Shown here in pieces: positions 1 to 5,573 of a stretch of 6,592 nt of DNA (the first letter of the stretch is position 1; each line of letters begins with the position of its first letter). The position numbers and the translations under genes are program-made. Below the pieces are notes generated by a model. That model was given only the letters and a program-made list of their open reading frames with translations, searched no databases and had not been told where the DNA came from. The stretch is from DATEMK01 sp035275625 (GTDB taxonomy: Bacteria > Bacteroidota > Bacteroidia > AKYH767-A > OLB10), in contig DATEMK010000336.1 of the NCBI GenBank assembly GCA_035275625.1, positions 1 to 6,592 of the forward strand, in the 5' to 3' direction.

Positions 1-1
1 T

Positions 2-193
2 CACCGGTGGTTGTCAAAACAGCGCAATAAATTTTCCGTTGAAATAGAAAAAATAATTCAATTGCTTCCCGAAATGAAATATGTAACAATGCAGTGCTGG
101 AATAAAACTTCGGACAGTAAAGGATTTGCGCGGCTTAATAAGTTTATCCGTTTTACTTTTTTCATGTTGTTACAGCCACAGATTCACAGATGA
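2..193 (+). CDS. 3' end of an unrecognised gene (5' end outside window)
   Basis: The reading frame is open from the left edge to a TGA at 191-193, giving 63 visible residues that begin HRWLSKQRNKF. A TTG at 11 could serve as a start, but the frame continues upstream to the edge without a stop, so I read this as the C-terminal end of a longer protein. The segment is basic, has one short hydrophobic patch (FTFFMLL), and shows no motif I recognise. Its stop overlaps the start of the next gene as ATGA (190-193), the usual sign of translational coupling, which supports it being a real gene in the same operon. The last residues (PQIHR) are encoded by an interspersed repeat (175-191), so the natural C-terminus may have been extended or replaced by repeat sequence. 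Function unknown. Confidence 0.5.
   Translation, partial: HRWLSKQRNKFSVEIEKIIQLLPEMKYVTMQCWNKTSDSKGFARLNKFIRFTFFMLLQPQIHR
175..191 (+). repeat. Interspersed direct repeat, copy 1 (GCCACAGATTCACAGAT)
   Basis: This 17-bp sequence recurs at 654-670 with one mismatch (T184 against C663), in the same orientation and 479 bp away. It contains two tandem CACAGAT units. It overlaps the end of the upstream gene and provides the A and T of the NTPase ATG. I recall similar CACAGATTCACAGAT-type strings scattered between genes in Bacteroidota genomes, but I could not check this here. Confidence 0.75.
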
Positions 194-648
194 AAATTTT
201 TATTTTGAAAGGGGCGATCGGCTCTGGAAAAACCACTTCCTTACTAAAATATTGTGAGAAGAATAGAAATGCGGGTGGAATATTATCCCCGATAATTAAC
301 GGGCAACGTCATTTTTTGAATGTTGAAAATAAAGAAACCAAATTGATGGAGGCTGAAGAAAACGAAATTGAAATATTGAATATCGGCAGGTATAAATTTT
401 CTGCAAAAGCATTTGAGTGGGCAAATCAAATACTGATGGATTCTGTGAATAAAAATTATGAAACAATTATCATAGATGAAATCGGTCCGCTGGAACTGCA
501 GGGAAAAGGGTTTGCTGAAACTTTAAAATTCCTTTTACGACAACATGAAATTAAACCTGGTTTGTTGCTTGTTGTACGGGAGAATTTAGCAAATGATGTT
601 TTGAACTATTTTGGAATTAAAAAAGAAGTTGTTTATGATTTTGAATAG
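190..648 (+). CDS. Nucleoside-triphosphatase, THEP1/NTPase_1-like P-loop protein
   Basis: This is a 152-residue soluble P-loop NTPase. The Walker A motif GAIGSGKT is at residues 8-15. A Walker B strand IIIDE is at 93-97 and is followed at once by GPLEL (99-103), a combination characteristic of the THEP1/NTPase_1 family, whose members hydrolyse NTPs to NDP and phosphate. A GGILSP segment (29-34) matches the conserved region after the first helix in that family, and VVRENL (128-133) resembles the late strand near the sensor position. The protein is slightly shorter than the roughly 170-180 residues usual for THEP1. The ATG at 190 is chosen because it puts Walker A directly after the first beta strand and overlaps the upstream stop as ATGA; no Shine-Dalgarno is visible. 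The physiological role of this family is poorly known, and the partner gene upstream is not recognisable. Related P-loop families such as MobB or adenylate-kinase-like proteins are less likely because of the GPLEL signature. Confidence 0.82.
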   Translation: MKIFILKGAIGSGKTTSLLKYCEKNRNAGGILSPIINGQRHFLNVENKETKLMEAEENEIEILNIGRYKFSAKAFEWANQILMDSVNKNYETIIIDEIGPLELQGKGFAETLKFLLRQHEIKPGLLLVVRENLANDVLNYFGIKKEVVYDFE

Positions 649-653
649 TAATG

Positions 654-670
654 GCCACAGATCCACAGAT
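654..670 (+). repeat. Interspersed direct repeat, copy 2 (GCCACAGATCCACAGAT)
   Basis: This copy matches 175-191 at 16 of 17 positions and starts 6 bp after the NTPase stop codon. The two copies therefore bracket the NTPase gene almost exactly. It lies in the 84-bp gap between the convergent NTPase and outer-membrane channel genes. Confidence 0.75.
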
Positions 671-703
671 TTTATTGCGTATCTCAAAACTAATCTGAGA
701 ATC

Positions 704-723
704 CCTGCCTGACGGCAGGCAGG
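704..723. repeat. Palindromic hairpin element, possible bidirectional terminator
   Basis: CCTGCCTG (704-711) pairs perfectly with CAGGCAGG (716-723) around the loop ACGG, giving an 8-bp GC-rich stem in an AT-rich surrounding. It sits 55 bp after the NTPase stop and 9 bp beyond the stop of the minus-strand channel gene, where a terminator shared by both convergent units would be expected. Neither side has a proper run of Ts, so intrinsic termination is uncertain. From memory, this GC-rich palindrome resembles repetitive extragenic palindromes seen between Bacteroidota genes. Either role would help protect transcript 3' ends. Confidence 0.6.
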
Positions 724-732
724 TGTGGTAAT

Positions 733-2034
733 TTATTTTAAAAGCTCTCCTGCTAATTTTTTCAAACCGGTTTCAGCAATCTTTGTATCAAACCGGGCAT
801 TTACCAATCTGTTTTGAGCTTCCACATAAGATTGCTGCGCTTCTTTTAATTGTAATTGATCAATAGCTCCGACTTTGAAGCGCTCTAATGATAAATCAAC
901 GTTTTCTTTTGCAAGATTGCCATTTGATTCTTCCATTTGCAACAGTTCTAAATTATTCTCAAAATTTTTAAAAGCGATTATCAGTTCAGCATTTACCTCT
1001 GTTTGCGCTGAATTAAAATTAATGTTACTGTTTTCCAAATCAAGCTTTGCGTTTTTTATTCTTTTGTTCAGTGTGAACCCGTTAAATAAATTATAGGTGG
1101 CGGTAAATCCGTAGTTAAACCCAGTGGTCCTGTTTTCCAAAACAAAATTTGCCTGCGAAGTGGATTTGGAATAATCGTAGCTTCCGTTTAATCCTATAAC
1201 AGGAAAACGCTCAGCCCTCAATTCTTTAATTGTCAAACCGGAGATAGTTATGTTCCTTTGTGCAATCTGTAATGAAGTATTGTCTTTTCCTGCTTTTGCT
1301 TTCAGGTCTTCATAAGTTGGATTGTAATTAATTTCAATACTGTCAGCCACTTCATATTCGAGAGAAACATCACGGGCGAGTAGTTTATTCAGATTTACTT
1401 TTGAGGCATCAATGGTGATTTGCTGCTTTTTATAAGAAGAAATTCCGGCATTCATATCCACCTGTGCCTGCAGGTATTCCACTTTGGAAGAAGAACCGAT
1501 ATTGAATTTGGTTTTTGCAATGTTCAGCTTCACTGCAGAAATTTTTTGTGCTGTATCAATTACAGTTAACAGCGCCTGTTGTTTTACAATGTCAAAATAA
1601 GCGGAAATGATTTCTGAAACTGTATTTTCAATTATTTGACGCGCCTGTAAATCACCTAATGTGTTCAACTCTTTTAATTTATTATAAGCGGCAAACATTT
1701 TAAAGCCGTCAAAAATTGTCCAGTCTAAAGCTGCATACGCATTCAAAGAATTTGAAGTTGCGCCAGTTCGGTTTACTTCTGAGCCGGTTGAATATTTTTG
1801 TTTTGTATCCGTAACACTGTTGTTTTGTGTGAGACCAAGATTGATTTGCGGCAACATTCCTGCATTTCCTAACGTGGCATTATTTTTTGCCATTTCAGAT
1901 TCGTTTTTTGCAATGATGATAGAGTAATTATTCTTCAAACCGGTTTCAATGGCTTGCTGAAGCGTTAATTTTTCCTGGGCGAAAAGTGTTTGCACAACAC
2001 ATATTAAAATTATTATGAAAAGAAATTTCTTCAT
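733..2034 (-). CDS. TolC-family outer-membrane efflux channel
   Basis: This 433-residue protein would be the outer-membrane exit duct of the tripartite pump, forming a trimer with a beta-barrel in the outer membrane and a long alpha-helical tunnel in the periplasm. Residues 1-19 are a clear signal peptide (MKKF, hydrophobic core, then LFA before Q20). The mature part starts with KLTLQQAIETGLKNN, the usual opening of OEP family proteins. The internal duplication of the family is visible. WTIFDGF (105-111) and YNLFNGF (314-320) are equivalent strand segments. F-x-IG-SSSKVEYLQAQ (177-191) and F-x-VG-AIDQLQLKEAQ (386-400) are equivalent helix turns. Long amphipathic, Ala/Asn/Gln-rich helices lie between them. 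There is no lipobox Cys, so it is probably not lipid-anchored. The ATG overlaps the pump's stop as ATGA, implying coupled translation in one operon. Substrate specificity is not set by this component. Confidence 0.93.
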   Translation of the reverse strand: MKKFLFIIILICVVQTLFAQEKLTLQQAIETGLKNNYSIIIAKNESEMAKNNATLGNAGMLPQINLGLTQNNSVTDTKQKYSTGSEVNRTGATSNSLNAYAALDWTIFDGFKMFAAYNKLKELNTLGDLQARQIIENTVSEIISAYFDIVKQQALLTVIDTAQKISAVKLNIAKTKFNIGSSSKVEYLQAQVDMNAGISSYKKQQITIDASKVNLNKLLARDVSLEYEVADSIEINYNPTYEDLKAKAGKDNTSLQIAQRNITISGLTIKELRAERFPVIGLNGSYDYSKSTSQANFVLENRTTGFNYGFTATYNLFNGFTLNKRIKNAKLDLENSNINFNSAQTEVNAELIIAFKNFENNLELLQMEESNGNLAKENVDLSLERFKVGAIDQLQLKEAQQSYVEAQNRLVNARFDTKIAETGLKKLAGELLK

Positions 2035-5000
2035 TGGTCTTCTGTCTTTTCAAATTTTTTATTCCGCGATAAATACGTGTACATGGCAGGAATTACAAAT
2101 AATGTTAAGATAAGCGAAAACAACAAACCGCCAATTACTACAATTCCCATTGATACACGGCTTTTTGCTCCGGCTCCTAATGCGAGCGCAATGGGTAAAG
2201 CACCAAGCATGGTTGCAAGGCTGGTCATGAGGATAGGGCGGAATCGTGCAACGGAAGCTATTTTGATCGCTTCCATCATTTGCAATCCCTGTTCACGCTG
2301 CTGATTTGCAAATTCAACAATTAAAATTCCGTTTTTTGTTACTAATCCTACCAGCATGATGATTCCTATTTGTGAAAAAATATTTAACGTCTTATCAAAC
2401 AACCATAATGAAATTAATGCTCCTGCCATAGCAAGGGGAACGGTGAGCATAATGATAAACGGATCAACAAAGCTTTCAAATTGCGCAGAAAGAACAAGGT
2501 AAATTAAAATTAATGCCAGTATAAATGCAAATAAAATATTGGAGGAGCTTTCTGCAAAATCACGTGATGCTCCGCTGAGCGCAGTGCTGAATGATTCGTC
2601 CAAAACTTTTTCAGAAATTTTATTCATCTCCTCAATACCGTCACCAATCGTCTTTCCCGGAGCAAGCCCCGCTGAAATGGTGGCTGATTCATAGCGATTA
2701 AAATGATACAATTGCGGAGGGCTGCTTTGCTCGGTCACCTCCACCACATTATCCAATTGAATTAATTCATTGCGGTTATTTCTCACAAAAAGAGATTTCA
2801 AATCCATTGGCTCATCGCGATTAATACGGTCAAACTGCCCGATAACCTGGTATTGCTTTCCATTGATTTCAAAATAAGAAAAACGCTGCCCGCTGAAAGC
2901 AAGCTGCATTGTTTGTGCAATATCCATTACGGATACTCCGAGCGAACGCGCTTTATCGCGGTCAATGGTGATATCCAATTCAGGTTTATTAAATTTTAAA
3001 TTTACATCGCTTCCCTGGAAAACGGGATTTTTATTGACTTCGTTTAAAAACTCAGGAACTACTTTGCGAAGCTTTTCAAAACTTTCCGCCTGCAAAACAT
3101 ATTGAACGGGAAATCCAACGCGGCTGCCTCCACCACCGGCCGAAATAGTTTGTTCCTGCAATACAAATGCTCTTGCTTCCGGAAAACGTTTCAGGTTTGC
3201 CGTCATATAATCAGCAATCACCTGCTGCGAACGTTTGCGCAACGCGGGATCTTTCAACACCAGCCTTACAAAACCTGTATTTACAGCACCGGAGCCTGTA
3301 AATCCCGGAGCCGTTACAGTAAGACAAACTCTTTTCTCCGGAACAGAATCATTAATAAACTGAACCACTTTATCCATATAGGCATTGGTGAATTCATAAG
3401 AGGAACCTTCAGGCGCTGTTACCGACATGCGCATAAAACTGCGGTCATCCAGCGGAGCAAGCTCTGATTGCAGGTTTTTACCAATGAGAAAAATTAATCC
3501 GAATGAAATAAAAATTATCAGCACAGCAAGCCATCGCCTGCTCATAAAACGCGTTAACAGGTTTTCATAAGAATTATTGAGCCAGACAAAAAATGGTTCC
3601 GTCTTTTTATAAAATTTTCCATGCTCCTTATTTTTTCTTAACAGTTTTGCATTCAGCATTGGCGTGAGCGACAGCGAAACAAAAGCAGAAATCAGCACAG
3701 CTCCTGAAATCACAATTCCAAATTCCCGGAATAATCTTCCGACAAATCCCTGGAGAAAAATAATGGGAAGAAATACAGCAGCGAGTGTAATGGATGTGGA
3801 AACAACAGCAAAGAAAATTTCTGCCGAACCTTTGAAAGCAGCTTCCATCGGTTTCATTCCCGCTTCCACTTTTTTATAAATATTTTCTGTGACAACAATA
3901 CCGTCATCCACCACCAAACCTGTTGCAAGTACAATGGCAAGCAGCGTCAAAATATTAATGGAAAACCCAAATATGTACATGATAAAAAATGCGCCTATCA
4001 GCGAAACAGGAATATCAATCAGCGGACGAAGCGCAATAATCCAGTCGCGGAAAAACAAATAAATGATAAGAATTACCAGTGTAATTGCAATTAATAATGT
4101 TTCTCCTACTTCTTCTACAGATTGCTTTACAAAACGTGTATTGTCAAGCGCAATACCTAATTTGTAATCATCGGGAATATCTTTTTTGATTTGATCCACG
4201 CGTTTGTAAAACTCGTCTGCAATTTCAATGTAATTGGATCCGGGTTGCGGAACCACTGCCACAGCAACCATGGGAACACCGGATTCCTTTAATATTGTTT
4301 CTTCGTTTTCAGGACCCAGGTTTGCATAACCGATATCGCTTAACCGGATTGTATTTTCTCCATCAGAGGAAATTATAAGGTCGTTAAATTCATCTGCTGT
4401 TCTAAGTTTGCCGGCCGTCTTAACTATCAGCTCGGTAGTATTTCCTGCAATTTTTCCTGAGGGCAATTCCACATTTTCTCTGTCGAGAGCATTTTTCACA
4501 TCAAGAGGTGTGAGTCCCAGTGATGCCAGTTTTGACGGGTTCATCCAAATGCGCATGGCATATCTTTTCTGTCCCCAAATCTGTACTGTACTAACACCGG
4601 GAATTGTCTGCAACCGTTCTGCAATTACATTTTCTGCATAATCGCTTACTTCTAACTGGTTTTTAGTATCGCTCTGAATAGTGAGGGAAATAATAGCATC
4701 GGAGTTTGCATCTGATTTTGTTACCACCGGTGGCGCATCAATATCCTGCGGCAATTGGCGCAAAGCCTGCGCAACTTTATCACGTACATCGTTAGCCGCG
4801 GCTTCCAGGTTAGCGTCAAGATTAAATTCAACGGTGATATTGCTGGAGCCCAGGTTGCTTGCTGATGAAATATTGCGGATGCCTGCAATTCCATTGATTG
4901 CTTTTTCAAGCGGCTCGGTGATCTGCGATTCCATTACCTCTGCATTGGCACCTGTATAGCTTGTGCGTACAGTGATAATAGGCGGATCAATGGAAGGATA

Positions 5001-5108
5001 TTCTCTTATTCCAAGAAAATTATAGCCAATCATTCCAAAAAGGATGATTGTAAGCGACATTACAATGGCGAGTACGGGACGTTTAATGCTGACGGAGGAG
5101 AGGCTCAT
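2031..5108 (-). CDS. RND-family efflux pump, inner-membrane transporter (AcrB/HAE1-like)
   Basis: This complete 1025-residue RND permease is close to AcrB length (1049). It would form a trimer in the inner membrane and exchange protons for substrates taken from the periplasm or membrane. The expected plan is present: TM1 near residues 11-30, a large periplasmic loop, TM2-6 in about 337-488, TM7 near 527-543, a second periplasmic loop, and TM8-12 in about 857-1013. The proton-relay residues are intact: Asp401-Asp402 in GLVVDDGIVVTENI (AcrB D407/D408), Lys925 in VTKNGILIVEF (K940), and Arg955 in ARFRPILMTSL (R971). The acidic pair and lack of metal-type motifs favour the HAE1 drug/amphiphile group over the CzcA heavy-metal group, but the actual substrate is not readable. 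A flexible SAGGGGSR loop lies at 656-663. The ATG at 5108 gives the standard RND N-terminus (SIKRPVLAIV). Unusually, the adaptor gene upstream is separated from it by an S23-like gene and repeat arrays. Confidence 0.96.
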   Translation of the reverse strand: MSLSSVSIKRPVLAIVMSLTIILFGMIGYNFLGIREYPSIDPPIITVRTSYTGANAEVMESQITEPLEKAINGIAGIRNISSASNLGSSNITVEFNLDANLEAAANDVRDKVAQALRQLPQDIDAPPVVTKSDANSDAIISLTIQSDTKNQLEVSDYAENVIAERLQTIPGVSTVQIWGQKRYAMRIWMNPSKLASLGLTPLDVKNALDRENVELPSGKIAGNTTELIVKTAGKLRTADEFNDLIISSDGENTIRLSDIGYANLGPENEETILKESGVPMVAVAVVPQPGSNYIEIADEFYKRVDQIKKDIPDDYKLGIALDNTRFVKQSVEEVGETLLIAITLVILIIYLFFRDWIIALRPLIDIPVSLIGAFFIMYIFGFSINILTLLAIVLATGLVVDDGIVVTENIYKKVEAGMKPMEAAFKGSAEIFFAVVSTSITLAAVFLPIIFLQGFVGRLFREFGIVISGAVLISAFVSLSLTPMLNAKLLRKNKEHGKFYKKTEPFFVWLNNSYENLLTRFMSRRWLAVLIIFISFGLIFLIGKNLQSELAPLDDRSFMRMSVTAPEGSSYEFTNAYMDKVVQFINDSVPEKRVCLTVTAPGFTGSGAVNTGFVRLVLKDPALRKRSQQVIADYMTANLKRFPEARAFVLQEQTISAGGGGSRVGFPVQYVLQAESFEKLRKVVPEFLNEVNKNPVFQGSDVNLKFNKPELDITIDRDKARSLGVSVMDIAQTMQLAFSGQRFSYFEINGKQYQVIGQFDRINRDEPMDLKSLFVRNNRNELIQLDNVVEVTEQSSPPQLYHFNRYESATISAGLAPGKTIGDGIEEMNKISEKVLDESFSTALSGASRDFAESSSNILFAFILALILIYLVLSAQFESFVDPFIIMLTVPLAMAGALISLWLFDKTLNIFSQIGIIMLVGLVTKNGILIVEFANQQREQGLQMMEAIKIASVARFRPILMTSLATMLGALPIALALGAGAKSRVSMGIVVIGGLLFSLILTLFVIPAMYTYLSRNKKFEKTEDQ

Positions 5109-5120
5109 TTTTTTTTAAAA
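5109..5120 (-). promoter_or_regulatory. A-rich translation leader of the RND pump gene
   Basis: On the minus strand the pump start is preceded by TTTTAAAAAAAA directly abutting the ATG, with no GGAGG-like site. A-rich, unstructured leaders are common in Bacteroidota, where Shine-Dalgarno use is weak. With the A of the start codon the run is nine As, a tract prone to slippage. The next bases upstream already belong to the inverted repeat array. Confidence 0.4.
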
Positions 5121-5123
5121 GAG

Positions 5124-5158
5124 TAGAAAGCAGAAAGTAGAAAGTAGAAAGCAGAAAC
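5124..5158 (+). repeat. Heptamer array A: five (T/C)AGAAAG units
   Basis: Five consecutive 7-bp units read TAGAAAG, CAGAAAG, TAGAAAG, TAGAAAG and CAGAAAC on the plus strand. The array fills most of the gap between the end of the S23-like gene (5174) and the start of the RND pump (5108). Bases 5122-5144 are perfectly repeated in inverse orientation at 5549-5571. The tract is almost pure purine on this strand. Confidence 0.85.
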
Positions 5159-5173
5159 AGGTTGGCATGGTAA

Positions 5174-5530
5174 TTAAACTTTTTTTATGGATTTAATCAA
5201 TGCATTTAATAGCCTGCTAATTTCTTCTGCAACTGAAATCAATAAATGTGTACCTCCATATTTTAAATCTTTTGAAAGAATTAATAAATACTTTGCTTCT
5301 TCCAATGAAGCCCGGGCAATATTGTAAAACTTTATTTTGTCCATTGCCCCGGAACGTTTAAACCCTTCCGCAATATTTGATGGCACAGATACAGAAGCTC
5401 TTCTTAATTGTGACGTTAAGCCATAAATTTCTTCACGCGGAAAGGATTTGGATATCAAATAAACTTCAAGAACAAAACTATGTGCCTTCTGCCACACTAT
5501 TAAATCTTCAAACCTTCGAGCCTTTTCCAT
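5174..5530 (-). CDS. Four-helix-bundle protein, S23 / 23S rRNA intervening-sequence family
   Basis: This 118-residue, all-helical, soluble protein has the full signature of the S23/IVP family: FEDLIVWQKA (7-16), then FPREEIYGLTSQLRRAS (30-46), VSVPSNIAEGF (47-57), FYNIARASLEEAKYLL (68-83) and a final amphipathic helix ending in basic residues. Length and all helices are normal, so it looks intact. The family was first noted as proteins encoded in insertions within 23S rRNA genes; the Avd accessory protein of diversity-generating retroelements has a related fold. Most free-standing members have no known function; basic surfaces suggest nucleic-acid binding. Here it sits inside an RND efflux operon, in the same direction as its neighbours, and between inverted heptamer arrays. 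Its purine-rich leader (AGAAAGTAGAA before ATG) comes from the repeat array and may act as its ribosome-binding region. No separate promoter of the TTTG/TAnnTTTG type is visible, so it is probably read through from the adaptor gene. Confidence 0.9.
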   Translation of the reverse strand: MEKARRFEDLIVWQKAHSFVLEVYLISKSFPREEIYGLTSQLRRASVSVPSNIAEGFKRSGAMDKIKFYNIARASLEEAKYLLILSKDLKYGGTHLLISVAEEISRLLNALIKSIKKV

Positions 5531-5571
5531 TTCTACTTTCTGATTCTGCTTTCTACTTTCTGCTTTCTACT
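5531..5571 (-). repeat. Heptamer array B, inverted relative to array A
   Basis: On the plus strand this reads TTCTA, CTTTCTG, ATTCTG (one base short), CTTTCTA, CTTTCTG, CTTTCTA and then runs into a degenerate CTTTTTA that contains the adaptor's stop codon. On the minus strand the units are (T/C)AGAAAG, so the array faces array A. It fills the whole 43-bp gap between the adaptor stop and the S23-like start. Confidence 0.85.
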
Positions 5572-5573
5572 TT

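Larger units (their letters stand above)
5122..5571 (-). mobile_element. Candidate compact cassette: S23-like gene between inverted repeat arrays
   Basis: A perfect 23-bp inverted repeat (5122-5144 and 5549-5571) bounds a 450-bp segment that contains only one gene. The segment interrupts a gene pair, adaptor and RND pump, that is normally almost contiguous. Taking it out would leave about 15 bp between the adaptor stop and the pump start. No transposase is inside the segment, so mobility would have to be supplied in trans. TTTTA occurs just outside both ends (5113-5117 and 5572-5576), but in such T-rich sequence it is weak evidence for a target duplication. The boundaries follow the repeats and are inferred. 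The alternative is that the repeats expanded around a long-resident operon gene. Confidence 0.4.

Noticed and set aside
704..740. Confident rho-independent terminator
   Set aside because: The stem is strong, but no T-run follows it on either strand, so it is listed as a palindromic repeat with a possible terminator role.
4721..4909. Minus-strand 62-residue frame inside the RND gene
   Set aside because: It is fully contained in the conserved first periplasmic region of the pump in another frame and has no family features.
2031..5108. Heavy-metal (CzcA-type) RND pump
   Set aside because: The TM4 region has the GLVVDDGIVV Asp pair and TM10 the Lys of HAE1 pumps, and the coupled channel and adaptor show no metal-binding His-rich segments.
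5122..5158. CRISPR-like array
   Set aside because: The units are 7 bp with no spacers and there are no cas genes; this is a short tandem repeat.
5174..5530. Evidence of a 23S rRNA intervening sequence
   Set aside because: The protein belongs to the family first seen in such insertions, but no rRNA sequence surrounds it; both neighbours are efflux genes.
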